Assembly: GCA_021770755.1 (NCBI GenBank)
Contig: JAETQI010000001.1
Coordinates: 62,001-126,000 of the forward strand
Length of the DNA: 64,000 bases
Direction of reading: 5' to 3'
Source of the DNA: Lachnospiraceae bacterium
Lineage (GTDB): Bacteria > Bacillota > Clostridia > Lachnospirales > Lachnospiraceae
Shown one piece after another: positions 24,905 to 33,791 of the stretch. The position numbers and the translations under genes are program-made. Below the pieces are notes generated by a model. The model saw only the letters and a program-made list of their open reading frames with translations, was not told the origin of the DNA and did no database searches. The first letter of the stretch is position 1; every line of letters starts with the position of its first letter.

Positions 24905-26215
24905 ATGAAAAAAGGAAAACAAGCGTATCGATCATATGTGATAGCGGTATTGATATTGATCATGTTGGCTCTGCCGGCGGGGTTACTGATGGTTCAGGCG
25001 CGGCGCGGCTATGAGGAAAAGATGGAGATTCTCTATGCGGTCCTGCAGGATGAGGAAATGGAATCTGTCGATATCGTGACAGGGCTGTTGAAAGGCCAGA
25101 TCAAGGCGGAGCCTGCAGAGGTGGAGCAGCGTCTGGCTTTGTATGGATTTCACAGGGATTTTGCAGACCGCTATAAAAAGTCCCTGTATCTTGACTGGAC
25201 AGTGATCGTTGTGATCTTTTGGCTGATGGGGGCGGGACTTCTGGCACTGCTTTTTCTGACGGACAGGAGACAAAAGCAGATGCGCAAGGCGGAACTGCTC
25301 GGGCTGCAGGAGTGTGTGACCGGACTGCGTGACAGTGTTGGGGGAAGTTTATCCGCAGACCTGTCAGATTCGATCGACAGTGAAACAGATGCACATGCGA
25401 TGGACAGCGGTCAGAACATGCTGGAAAACGTCGATGAGGATCTGGGGCGTCTGCTGATGGAATTTGCCGCACTGGCGGACAGCATCGGGCTGTTTGGCAG
25501 GCAGGCGGGTGCAGAGCGGGAGGGGACGAAGGCGCTTGTGACGGACATTTCGCATCAGTTGAAAACTCCGGTTGCGGCGCTTAAGACCTGTTTCGAGATC
25601 CTGCAGTCCGGCGGGTTGGATCCGGCGGAACAGCAGGAGTTTCTGGGGCGGTGCGGCGTCCAGATCCTGCGGCTGGAGGAGTTGGTGTCGGCGCTGGTCA
25701 ATATTTCGCGCATGGAGACGGGCATGATCAGGCTCAAAAAGGAGGAGCGGGATCTGTTCGACACGATCCTGCTCGCGGTGAACCGTATTTATCCTAAGGC
25801 GGAGGAGCGGGGGATCGAGATTGAGCTGGAGGCGGGGGAGGAGCTGCATCAGGTCAAGGTTCTGCACGATCCGAAATGGCTGTGCGAGGCGTTCCTGAAT
25901 GTGCTGGAAAACGCAGTGAAGTACAGTGCGGGTCAGACGAAGATCACGATTCGCATGATCAGGCTGACTGTCTATGTGCGTGTTGAGATCGAGGATGAGG
26001 GCATCGGGATTCCACGGAGTGACTGGAACCGGATCTTTCAGCGGTTTTACAGGGGCGGCGCCGATGAAGTGCAGCGGGAGTCCGGCTCCGGCGTAGGGCT
26101 GTACCTGGCGCGTGAGATCGCATCGCGGCACGATGGGACGCTGGTTGTCGCGACGCCGCGTCATGGGAAACGGGGGAGCTGTTTTGTGTTTCAGTTGCCA
26201 TATAAAATGTGTTGA
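24905..26215 (+). CDS. Sensor histidine kinase
   Basis: The 436-residue kinase has two membrane spans (about 12-30 and 98-120) around a short exterior loop, a dimerisation/phospho-acceptor helix with H217 in DISHQLKTPVAAL, and an ATPase domain with N-box ENAVKYS, G1 DEGIGIP and G2 GSGVGLYLA. Start ATG 24905 lies 18 bases after the lipoprotein stop. It should phosphorylate the response regulator at 23375. The small exterior loop suggests sensing in or near the membrane, perhaps of antimicrobial peptides, with help from the lipoprotein or transporter. Confidence 0.93.
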   Translation: MKKGKQAYRSYVIAVLILIMLALPAGLLMVQARRGYEEKMEILYAVLQDEEMESVDIVTGLLKGQIKAEPAEVEQRLALYGFHRDFADRYKKSLYLDWTVIVVIFWLMGAGLLALLFLTDRRQKQMRKAELLGLQECVTGLRDSVGGSLSADLSDSIDSETDAHAMDSGQNMLENVDEDLGRLLMEFAALADSIGLFGRQAGAEREGTKALVTDISHQLKTPVAALKTCFEILQSGGLDPAEQQEFLGRCGVQILRLEELVSALVNISRMETGMIRLKKEERDLFDTILLAVNRIYPKAEERGIEIELEAGEELHQVKVLHDPKWLCEAFLNVLENAVKYSAGQTKITIRMIRLTVYVRVEIEDEGIGIPRSDWNRIFQRFYRGGADEVQRESGSGVGLYLAREIASRHDGTLVVATPRHGKRGSCFVFQLPYKMC

Positions 26216-26324
26216 CTTGGTAATGATTTGACAGTATGATGAATGTAGTGAAATTGTATGGTAATTGAATCTGAAATGTAAAGTGGCAGTAGAGTCTATT
26301 GTTTGTCAGGGTGAGGGAGAATAT

Positions 26325-26624
26325 ATGGCGAGTATGATACAAGTCAGAGTTGACGATGAGTTGAAGATAAAATCGGACAGATTATTTAAAGATTTGGGGA
26401 CGGATACGACAGATGCGATCAGGATGTTTTTGACACAGGCTGTTGCTTACAATGGTTTTCCGTTTGAGATCAAAAGGGTTCATGATGAGCCGGATCATTA
26501 CAGGAAGATGACAGAGGATGAGGTGCTTGAGAAGCTGGAGATTTCTAGGGAGCATGTAAAACAGGGAAAGTGCAGGAAGGCGGATGAGATGATCTCTGAT
26601 ATGAGGGAAAAGTATGGATTATGA
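26325..26624 (+). CDS. RelB/DinJ-family antitoxin
   Basis: The 99-residue protein starts MASMIQVRVDDELKIKSDRL and contains TTDAIRMFLTQAVAYNGFPFE, the ribbon-helix-helix dimerisation region of RelB/DinJ antitoxins. AGGGAGA precedes ATG 26325; the frame is open from 26265 without a ribosome site. It overlaps the toxin gene by 11 bases. It should bind the toxin and repress its own promoter. Confidence 0.9.
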   Translation: MASMIQVRVDDELKIKSDRLFKDLGTDTTDAIRMFLTQAVAYNGFPFEIKRVHDEPDHYRKMTEDEVLEKLEISREHVKQGKCRKADEMISDMREKYGL

Positions 26625-26919
26625 GGTACTGGTTTCAGAGGATGCCGAGAATGATTTGGATCATTTTATCCAATATCTCCTTTTTGAGAAAGAGAATGAA
26701 CAGGCGGCAAGAAGCCTGCTGAATGATTTCGAGATGACAAAGCAGAGCTTGTCTCATGTGGCAGGCAGTTTGGGAGATTGTGCGAACCCGAGGCTGAAAG
26801 CACAAGGGTACAAAAGGATTCGTTTTATGGCACATCGGTATTTCATGCTGTATCGGATTGAGGGTAACAGAGTGGTCATTGATGCGGTGTTTCATGAATT
26901 GCAGGATTTCGAGAGTTGA
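26614..26919 (+). CDS. RelE/ParE-family toxin
   Basis: The 101-residue protein has the RelE/ParE pattern: MDYEVLVSEDAENDLDHFIQYL at the N-terminus, YKRIRFMAHRYFMLYRIEG in the middle and a final strand VVIDAVFHELQDF. Probably a ribosome-dependent mRNA nuclease or gyrase inhibitor; RelE-like residues cannot be settled by eye. It forms an operon with the RelB-type antitoxin and splits the two-component operon from the ABC transporter genes. Confidence 0.88.
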   Translation: MDYEVLVSEDAENDLDHFIQYLLFEKENEQAARSLLNDFEMTKQSLSHVAGSLGDCANPRLKAQGYKRIRFMAHRYFMLYRIEGNRVVIDAVFHELQDFES

Positions 26920-26948
26920 ATTACATTTTGAGCAGGAGTTGATATTAT

Positions 26949-28076
26949 ATGGAAGAACGAGATCCGAAACTGATCGATAAGAAAATAAAAGACATGGCGG
27001 AAACATTATGTGAAGACTGGGCCGGACATGATCGGTTTAGCGGCGTATGTATGATAAAATGCAAAGGACACACTGTATTTGCAGGGGCGTATGGTTTTGC
27101 AAACCGGGCATTTAAAATACCCAATAAGATCGACACGAAATTTGATACGGCATCTATTACGAAAGTGTTTACGGCAGCGGCCGTTTTGCAGCTTGTACAG
27201 GAGAAAAAACTGAAATTGTCAGATCACATAACGCAGATGATCGACCTGGAAGGAACAGAGATTTCTCCGGATGTTACGATCGAGCAGCTATTGAATCATA
27301 CGTCCGGCATTCATGATGATGCGGAGGAGGAAGCGGGAGAACAATATTCCGATCTTTTTGTCACTTCGCCTAATTATGCGATCAGGGAATGCAGGGATTT
27401 CTTGAAAAATTTTGCCTATAAGAAGCCTAATTTTGAACCGGGTACGGACGTCCGGTATTGTAACTGTTCCTATGTCCTGCTGGGACTTGCGATCGAAGCG
27501 ATCACAGGTATGGGCTATCGCGAATATGTGACAGAGAATGTGTTCCGAAAAGCGGGAATGAGAAATACGGCTTTTTTATCGATGGATTCCATCAATGAAA
27601 ATACGGCGGAAGGTTATCTGAACGTGTACAATGAAGATGGAGAAGTAGTCGGACATAAGAAAAATATTTACTGTTTTCCGCCTGTGGGAACACCGGATGG
27701 AGGGGCGTATACGACGGCGGAGGATATGAATCTTTTTCTGGCCGCAGTACAAAAGAAGATCCTGCTCGACGATACGCACGCAGAACTGCTTCTGACGGCT
27801 CACTGCCCATATACGCGGGAAAAGGGATGGTGGGGGATTCCCGGATTGTATGAAAGAAACGGTTATGCATTTGAGTTTCTTTTCCTGCCGGATCGGAAAG
27901 AACCCTTCTGTATCTACAAAGACGGGCAGAATGACGGCGTTGCCGCCAGATTTAACTATTATCCGAAAGAAGACATATCTGTGACAGTCCTGTCTAATCA
28001 GGACTGCGACGTGTGGGATCTGACGAGGCAGATACAGAGAGAAATATATAATACGTTTTATGCGGTATCGGATTGA
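26949..28076 (+). CDS. Cytoplasmic serine hydrolase, class C beta-lactamase fold
   Basis: The 375-residue protein carries the nucleophile motif S69-I-T-K72 (DTASITKVFTAA) and the Y170-C-N172 motif of the beta-lactamase/DD-peptidase superfamily. There is no signal peptide or membrane anchor, so an esterase or peptidase role inside the cell is more likely than antibiotic resistance. ATG 26949 begins 29 bases after the toxin gene. A strong terminator follows its stop. Confidence 0.88.
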   Translation: MEERDPKLIDKKIKDMAETLCEDWAGHDRFSGVCMIKCKGHTVFAGAYGFANRAFKIPNKIDTKFDTASITKVFTAAAVLQLVQEKKLKLSDHITQMIDLEGTEISPDVTIEQLLNHTSGIHDDAEEEAGEQYSDLFVTSPNYAIRECRDFLKNFAYKKPNFEPGTDVRYCNCSYVLLGLAIEAITGMGYREYVTENVFRKAGMRNTAFLSMDSINENTAEGYLNVYNEDGEVVGHKKNIYCFPPVGTPDGGAYTTAEDMNLFLAAVQKKILLDDTHAELLLTAHCPYTREKGWWGIPGLYERNGYAFEFLFLPDRKEPFCIYKDGQNDGVAARFNYYPKEDISVTVLSNQDCDVWDLTRQIQREIYNTFYAVSD

Positions 28077-28080
28077 GGGG

Positions 28081-28110
28081 AAAAGTCTTACAAAACTGTA
28101 AGACTTTTTT
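28081..28110 (+). terminator. Terminator after the serine hydrolase gene
   Basis: AAAAGTCTTAC (28081-28091) pairs with GTAAGACTTTT (28098-28108) around a 6-base loop, with two more T residues after. Confidence 0.9.
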
Positions 28111-28192
28111 CTGTTTCTGAAAGCAGATTGAAAGAAAGGTGTGGGATAATGAGGTAAGATGTTTATATGCATAAAAAAGGAGGCGGTTTTTG

Positions 28193-28876
28193 ATGAATAC
28201 GATCTTAAGAACGGAGCATCTTTGCAAATTTTACGGATCGGGAGAGAATGAGGTGCGGGCGGTGGACGATGTCACGATAGCTGTCGGGCGGGGCGAGTTT
28301 GTGGCAGTCGTGGGAAAGTCGGGTTCCGGGAAGAGCACGCTTTTGCATATGATGGGCGGTCTGGATGATCCGACGAGCGGGAAGGTGTACGTGGGGGACA
28401 TGGAACTTTTTTCATTGAAGGAGGACGCCCTTGCCGTCTTCCGCAGGCGCAGGATAGGGTTTGTCTTTCAGGCTTTTAACCTGGTCTCGTCGATCAATGT
28501 ATGGGAGAATATCGTGCTGCCGGTCGGACTGGACGGGAGAAGGACCGATACGGCTTTTGTGAAGGATATCGTCAGTACCCTGGGGCTGGACAGCAAGATT
28601 CACAATCTGCCCAACACGCTGTCGGGCGGCCAGCAGCAGCGCGTAGCGGTCGCGAGGGCGCTGGCGTCAAGACCGGATATCGTGTTTGCGGACGAACCGA
28701 CGGGAAATCTGGATTCGAGGACGGGCGACGAGGTGATCGGGCTGATGAAGATGTCCGCGCAGAAATACGGGCAGACGCTGGTGATGATCACGCACGATGA
28801 GGACATTGCCCAGTTGGCGGATCGGATCATTGTGATCGAAGACGGAAAGGTGGGGGAGATGCGATGCGGACGATAA
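28193..28876 (+). CDS. ABC transporter ATPase (MacB/LolD type)
   Basis: The 227-residue ATPase has Walker A GKSGSGKST, signature LSGGQQQRVA, Walker B IVFADEPTGNLD and the H-loop THDEDIA. PTGNLDSRTG is typical of ATPases that partner FtsX-type permeases. AAGGAGG precedes; ATG 28193 is preferred over TTG 28190. It overlaps the permease gene by 13 bases. Location downstream of a two-component system suggests it exports or disarms an antimicrobial peptide, or sends a signal. Confidence 0.94.
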   Translation: MNTILRTEHLCKFYGSGENEVRAVDDVTIAVGRGEFVAVVGKSGSGKSTLLHMMGGLDDPTSGKVYVGDMELFSLKEDALAVFRRRRIGFVFQAFNLVSSINVWENIVLPVGLDGRRTDTAFVKDIVSTLGLDSKIHNLPNTLSGGQQQRVAVARALASRPDIVFADEPTGNLDSRTGDEVIGLMKMSAQKYGQTLVMITHDEDIAQLADRIIVIEDGKVGEMRCGR

Positions 28877-31293
28877 CGGGGCTTGCGAGGGCAAATGTGA
28901 GAAAGGACAAAACAAGGAGTATCCTGATCGTCATATCGATCGCGCTCACGACGCTGCTTCTGACGGCTGTTTCCGGTGCCGGGTATGGCATCATCGGGAT
29001 GCAGCGGGCTAACGCGGCGGAGCTTTACGGGGAATTCTATGGCATATACAGGGACGCGACAGCGGAAAATATAGCAGAGATGGCGCGGCATGCGGCATTT
29101 ACCGAGATCGGGCGGAGTGCGGACTATGCGGAGGTGGACAGTGACAAAACGTTGATATTGACCTTTATGGACAGGACGGCGAGGGCGCTGTCGCACATGG
29201 AGCGTTCGATCACGGAGGGGCGTTATCCGCAGGCTGAAAATGAGATCGCCGCCGCGCCGGGATTTTTCAGAGAGCTGGGGATTTTGGATCCCCGGATCGG
29301 AGACACGGTCACCCTCGCGTTCCGGACGGATCTGAAATCGATGTATCAGCCGGGAGAGTTTGTCATCTGCGGACTTTTGCGGCAGTCTGATATCGAGACA
29401 AATGTAATGGCGGCGTGTACATCGGAAGCATTTTATGAGAAGTGCGTTGCAGGGGAGCACAGACGCTACAAGGTATTGTTCCGCCTTGATGACAGTGTGG
29501 GGATCACATTTGACAACAGGGAAGAGGTGCTCAGGGAACTTGCGTCGCGCTGCGGCATTGACGGGCGGAATGTGGCTGCCAACGATAATTACCTGATGTG
29601 GAAACTGGATCCGGGAACCGGGACGATCGCGGTCTGTGCGGTGGTCTGCGCCGGCATTATTTTCTTTTCAGTGATCGTTATCTACAATATCTTTCAGGTC
29701 GGTGTGATCCAGAAGATCCAGGAGTACGGGAGGTTGAAAGCGGTCGGTGCCACGAGACGGCAGATGCGGCAGGTCATTTTGCGGGAGGGCATGTACCTGG
29801 CGTGTATCGGTGTGCCGGCGGGGCTGCTGCTGGGAACCGGTGTTGCGCGGGCAGCGCTTGCCCTGATCATCAGGGATATGGACGCGGGCGGCATTGTCCT
29901 AAAAATGACAGGGGTGTCCGTTTTGAGCGTGCCGTTGCTGCTGATGTTGGCGGCGCTCTCTTTTTTGACGGTATGGCTTGCATTGAAAAAGCCGATGCGT
30001 GTGGTGGCATCGGTCTCCGCGGTGGAGGCGATGCGCTACCGGGAGCGTGGAAAGGGCGGAGGCATGCGAAGAGGAAAGCGTGAGCTGAATGTGGTCTCGC
30101 TGACGTTTGCCAACCTCGCAGATCACAAAAAGCGCGCGGTATCGACGATCCTGACGATGGGATTGTCCTGTGTGCTGTTTGTCGTGCTGGCAAACTGGCT
30201 GGGAAATATGGACGCGGAGTACATGGCGAGGGGTGAGGTTTGGCATGGGCAGTTTCAGCTCCAGTTAGTTTTCAGAATGGAGGACGAGGCGTATCCGGAA
30301 AATAACCTGGATCATGTCCTGGAGAAAAATCCCCTGAATGACGATCTGATCCAGGAGATCCGGGAGATCCCCGGCGTGACAGAGGTGCGGACACAGCATA
30401 TGCTCTATGGGGCGCGGCTGGACGCACAGGGAAAGGAGACGGGGGACGTGTACGGCATATTAGTGCTGGACAGGGAGGATTTTGACAGGCAGGTAAAAAA
30501 CGATGAGGTCAAAGGTCTGGACTATGATGCGATGAGCGCGCAGGATGCAGTGTGCTATGGGACGGGATATTATATGGAAGAAAACGGATTTGAGATTGGC
30601 GGGAGATATCATTTTTCATTGTACGACGGTGTGGAGGAGAAGGCGTGGGATCCGCAGATGGCGGGGACGTTCCGGTATCTGGGGGCACACATGGCGATGA
30701 CAAAGGATACGTATGACAGGCTGGGATTTGCGGGTGTTGCCATCTGCGATATCTGGATCGACTGCGCGCCAAAAGATGCGGATACGGTCAGGGAGGCGCT
30801 GAGACGAATGACAGAGGGAGTGGAACACATCAGAATGGACAGTTACCAGGATCAGCTTGCGGTCGCAAAGCTTTCCACGCGCGTCACAAAACTGCCGGCG
30901 TATCTGGTCTGTGTGATCGTGGCATTCATCAGTTTTATGAACATGGCAAACACGATGATCACAAGCATTGTCACAAGAAAGCAGGAGTTCGGGATCCTGC
31001 AGGCGGTCGGCATGACCAACAGACAGCTTGGCATGAGCCTGCAGTTGGAGGGGCTTATCTTTAGCATTGGCACGGCGGCAGTGTCGCTTGTCGTGGGGAT
31101 CCCGCTGGGGTATGCACTGTTTCGGTATTGCAAGGCTAATTCCTTTGCAGGGCTGGGCATCTATCACTTTCCGGTCGGGGAAGTGTTGTTTTTGTTTGTT
31201 TTCATAGGTGCACTGCAGGCGGTGCTGTCCTTTGTCCTGAGCAGGAATGTGAAGCGGGAGTCGCTGGTGGAGCGGATCCGGTATCAGGGATGA
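28864..31293 (+). CDS. FtsX-type ABC permease with two FtsX domains
   Basis: The 809-residue permease has one span near the N-terminus, a large exterior domain, three spans at about 255-385, a second set beginning near 425, another exterior domain and three final spans after about 680. It is the partner of the ATPase encoded just upstream. Such MacB-like permeases move substrates outside the membrane by mechanotransmission rather than carrying them across. The gene ends two bases before a structured repeat element. Confidence 0.92.
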   Translation: MRTITGLARANVRKDKTRSILIVISIALTTLLLTAVSGAGYGIIGMQRANAAELYGEFYGIYRDATAENIAEMARHAAFTEIGRSADYAEVDSDKTLILTFMDRTARALSHMERSITEGRYPQAENEIAAAPGFFRELGILDPRIGDTVTLAFRTDLKSMYQPGEFVICGLLRQSDIETNVMAACTSEAFYEKCVAGEHRRYKVLFRLDDSVGITFDNREEVLRELASRCGIDGRNVAANDNYLMWKLDPGTGTIAVCAVVCAGIIFFSVIVIYNIFQVGVIQKIQEYGRLKAVGATRRQMRQVILREGMYLACIGVPAGLLLGTGVARAALALIIRDMDAGGIVLKMTGVSVLSVPLLLMLAALSFLTVWLALKKPMRVVASVSAVEAMRYRERGKGGGMRRGKRELNVVSLTFANLADHKKRAVSTILTMGLSCVLFVVLANWLGNMDAEYMARGEVWHGQFQLQLVFRMEDEAYPENNLDHVLEKNPLNDDLIQEIREIPGVTEVRTQHMLYGARLDAQGKETGDVYGILVLDREDFDRQVKNDEVKGLDYDAMSAQDAVCYGTGYYMEENGFEIGGRYHFSLYDGVEEKAWDPQMAGTFRYLGAHMAMTKDTYDRLGFAGVAICDIWIDCAPKDADTVREALRRMTEGVEHIRMDSYQDQLAVAKLSTRVTKLPAYLVCVIVAFISFMNMANTMITSIVTRKQEFGILQAVGMTNRQLGMSLQLEGLIFSIGTAAVSLVVGIPLGYALFRYCKANSFAGLGIYHFPVGEVLFLFVFIGALQAVLSFVLSRNVKRESLVERIRYQG

Positions 31294-31294
31294 T

Positions 31295-31469
31295 GTAACA
31301 GTTCAGCCTTTGGCTTCCTGTTACGGGCATCAAGCCATGCAAATATCGCCAAACCGAACAAGGTTCGGCATGCGATGGGCTTGATGCTTCTCACCCACTA
31401 CGTATTCTTACGTGGCTTGTATAAGCCATAATTTGCAGCGTAGTGCAAAGTCCTGGGCTGAACTGTAAC
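31295..31469. repeat. Structured element with terminal inverted repeats
   Basis: About 175 bases bounded by inverted ends: GTAACAGTTCAGCC (31295-31308) and its mirror at 31456-31469, one mismatch. Inside are further exact dyads: GCATCAAGCC/GGCTTGATGC (31327-31336 and 31378-31387), CCGAAC/GTTCGG, TGGCTT/AAGCCA and CACTACG/CGTAGTG. It looks like a MITE-like or branched-hairpin intergenic repeat placed directly after the permease stop codon. No coding frame. Confidence 0.7.
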
Positions 31470-31490
31470 GGGATGATTCAATTTTTTGCG

Positions 31491-31519
31491 TTGTAAAATA
31501 GATTTTCATTTGTTATACT
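31491..31519 (+). promoter_or_regulatory. Candidate promoter in the gap before the GH25 gene
   Basis: TTGTAA (31491-31496) and TATACT (31514-31519) have a 17-base spacer. If used, the transcript would have a leader of about 370 bases before the GH25 gene, including a dispersed repeat copy and a hairpin. Confidence 0.5.
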
Positions 31520-31624
31520 GAAAAAAGGAGTAAAAGGGCGGAAGCTTCATGAGAGGTTATTTTTGCGATCCTGGGAAAATGATGCAAAAATGATGCAAGT
31601 TTGTTTTATGATAGAAAATGGATA

Positions 31625-31769
31625 TATACTGGCGGTCGAAAAGACTGACCACCAGTATAAAATCATGCACACAGCCGCATAGGGAAATATGCCGCTTCGC
31701 GGCTGCGGCTGGCGCGAGTATCGTATAATTGTTTGAGAAAAGGATTCTTCTGGCAGTTTGAACTGCCAG
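31625..31769. repeat. Hairpin plus diverged dispersed repeat plus second hairpin
   Basis: TATACTGG (31625) pairs with CCAGTATA (31651-31658). Right after it ATGCACACAGCCGC and GAAATATGCCGC (31664-31702) match the dispersed repeat core. A second, perfect dyad CTGGCAGTT-TG-AACTGCCAG is at 31750-31769. No gene is seen in 31470-31893. Confidence 0.5.
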
Positions 31770-31899
31770 AGGAATGTGTTCGGATATCAGTGCATGTGGT
31801 CTGGAGAGTAAATAGCGACAGTATGGTTATAATGTATTAGAGCATGTTTGAAAAACGCTCTAGAGGATTTGAGATGACTATCATAAAATAGAGGTGCCT

Positions 31900-32931
31900 A
31901 TGGAGCAGACGAAGTTGTTGGGACAGGAGAATCTGGATAGAGAAGATTTGAAAAAGGAAGATTTGAATAAGGAAGTTTCGAAGCATATAAGTTTAAATAA
32001 TATAGATCAAGAAAATATAGAACAGGACAACTTGAAGCAAGAAAATACAGATCAGGAGGACTTGGATCAGGTAAGTTTTGATCATTCAGATAGAGAAATT
32101 TTAGATCAGGAAAATATAGATCAAGGAACTTTGAGTGACAAGGTTCCGCACAGGAAGTCTGTAAATGCAGATAAAAAGACTTCAAATAAAAAGCGGTGGT
32201 TCTGGGCGGCAGGGTTTTGTGCCCTGACAGCGGCAGTGATCGTCACGGGGGTGCGTGTGCTGCGCAAGGAGATTAATATCAATCCGATCGTGGCGGAGGG
32301 ATATGAGGTTCACGGCGTGGATGTGTCCCACTATCAGGGGACGATCGACTGGGACGTGTTGTCGCAGGATCTGGACTTTGCCTTTATCAAGGCGACGGAA
32401 GGAAGCACGCACGTGGATGACCGTTTTCAGGATAACTGGCAGGCGGCAGAGCAGACGCATCTGTATCTGGGCGCCTACCATTTTTTCAGTTTCGACAGTG
32501 AGGGGCACAGGCAGGCGGCGTCCTACATCGACACGGTGGGCAGTCTGAATGGAAAGCTTGCGCCGGTGGTCGACGTGGAATATTATGGAGACAAGAGGAG
32601 CAATCCGCCGGGGCGCTCCGAGGTGATCGAGAATCTCAGATCGATGCTGGATACGCTGGAGCAGCACTATGAGATCAAGCCGATCATATATACGACTTAC
32701 ACAGTTTACAATGACTATATCAAGGGGGAATTCGAGGATTATCCGCTGTGGGTGCGGAGTGTCTACTGTCCGCCGTCTGTCCTCTTTGGGAATAAATGGA
32801 GTTTCTGGCAGTATATGGACACGGCGATGCTCGACGGCTATGCGGGCGACCAGAAATACATCGACGTGAATGTGTTCAAAGGGACAAAGCAGGATCTGGA
32901 AAAGCTGATGATACAGAAGATCATGTACTGA
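31900..32931 (+). CDS. GH25 muramidase with membrane anchor and repetitive cytoplasmic tail
   Basis: The 343-residue protein ends in a GH25 lysozyme domain (about 135-340): D141 in HGVDVSHYQG and D225/E227 in VVDVEYYG are the usual catalytic acids. A single span (about 97-120) precedes it, so the enzyme faces outward and the first 95 residues lie inside. That tail is a degenerate five-residue repeat (NIDQE, NIEQD, NLKQE, NTDQE, DLDQV) rich in D, E, Q, N and L, somewhat like pentapeptide repeats. AGAGG is five bases before ATG 31900. The cytoplasmic repeat is unusual for this family. Confidence 0.88.
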   Translation: MEQTKLLGQENLDREDLKKEDLNKEVSKHISLNNIDQENIEQDNLKQENTDQEDLDQVSFDHSDREILDQENIDQGTLSDKVPHRKSVNADKKTSNKKRWFWAAGFCALTAAVIVTGVRVLRKEININPIVAEGYEVHGVDVSHYQGTIDWDVLSQDLDFAFIKATEGSTHVDDRFQDNWQAAEQTHLYLGAYHFFSFDSEGHRQAASYIDTVGSLNGKLAPVVDVEYYGDKRSNPPGRSEVIENLRSMLDTLEQHYEIKPIIYTTYTVYNDYIKGEFEDYPLWVRSVYCPPSVLFGNKWSFWQYMDTAMLDGYAGDQKYIDVNVFKGTKQDLEKLMIQKIMY

Positions 32932-32958
32932 TTGGATAGGATATAGGAGGAGAGAATA

Positions 32959-33747
32959 ATGTACAAACATCATGAGGAATCTCTGGAGAGACTGATCAGG
33001 TATTTTTCGGACAAGGAGGAAGTGATCGCGGTCATTTTTGGCGGCTCTGTCGCGAAGGGCTGTGAGCGCCCCGATTCCGATCTGGATGCGATGGTCGTTA
33101 TCACGGAGGAAGCGTACCGGCTTCGTGTGGAGAGCAACACGACAGCGGAGACGATCGATGGATACTGCACTTACGAGGGCGGATATTTTGATATAAAATA
33201 TATGACAAAGGAATTCCTGGCAGATGCGGCAGAGAAAGGGAGCGAGCCGGCAAGAAATGCATTTCTGGGATCAAGGGTACTGTTCACAAAGGATGAGGAG
33301 ATTCCTCACATTGTGGATAAGATCCCCGTTTTCCAGAGACAGGAGAAAGAGGACAAGATGTTGTCTTTTTATGCTGATTTCTGGTTAAATTACTATTATT
33401 TTCTCAAATCGTGTCCGGTCGACGGCTATATGAAGCTCCATGCGGTGAATGAGGTGATCTACAGTATCTACCGCATGATCCTGCAGGAGAATGAGATCCT
33501 GTTTCCGTGCAACAGACGCCTGGAGGAATCTGTGGAAAAGATATCCGGGGAGACTGCCCGGCTGGCCGGTCTGGGAAGAATATCAGCAAAAACGCAGGAG
33601 ATGGCGGACGTGGATGCGTTTGTCAGTTTTTTTCTTGAGATCACATCATATGAGATCCCTGAAAATATCGGCAATGTGCTGTCAAGGTACACGACGGATT
33701 TTGAGCAGTGGTGGAGAGTGCCCAGACCGAATATCAATGAGTGGTAG
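32959..33747 (+). CDS. Nucleotidyltransferase-domain protein
   Basis: The 262-residue protein has the DNA polymerase beta-like signature GGSVAKG followed by DSDLDAMVV, with the two metal-binding aspartates, and a helical C-terminal half. This resembles aminoglycoside-type or MNT nucleotidyltransferases; the substrate is unknown. TAGGAGGAG precedes the ATG. It lies 27 bases after the GH25 gene and just before a NUDIX gene. Confidence 0.85.
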   Translation: MYKHHEESLERLIRYFSDKEEVIAVIFGGSVAKGCERPDSDLDAMVVITEEAYRLRVESNTTAETIDGYCTYEGGYFDIKYMTKEFLADAAEKGSEPARNAFLGSRVLFTKDEEIPHIVDKIPVFQRQEKEDKMLSFYADFWLNYYYFLKSCPVDGYMKLHAVNEVIYSIYRMILQENEILFPCNRRLEESVEKISGETARLAGLGRISAKTQEMADVDAFVSFFLEITSYEIPENIGNVLSRYTTDFEQWWRVPRPNINEW

Positions 33748-33791
33748 GGGAAGTGTCAGTGTCAGATTTTCTGGAAGGGAGAGGTATCAAC

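Noticed and set aside
26949-28076. Beta-lactamase resistance gene
   Set aside because: The fold motifs fit, but there is no export signal, so an antibiotic-resistance role is not supported.
31549-31593. 14-residue frame in the gap before the GH25 gene
   Set aside because: The AAAGGAG upstream is too far away and nothing suggests a leader peptide.
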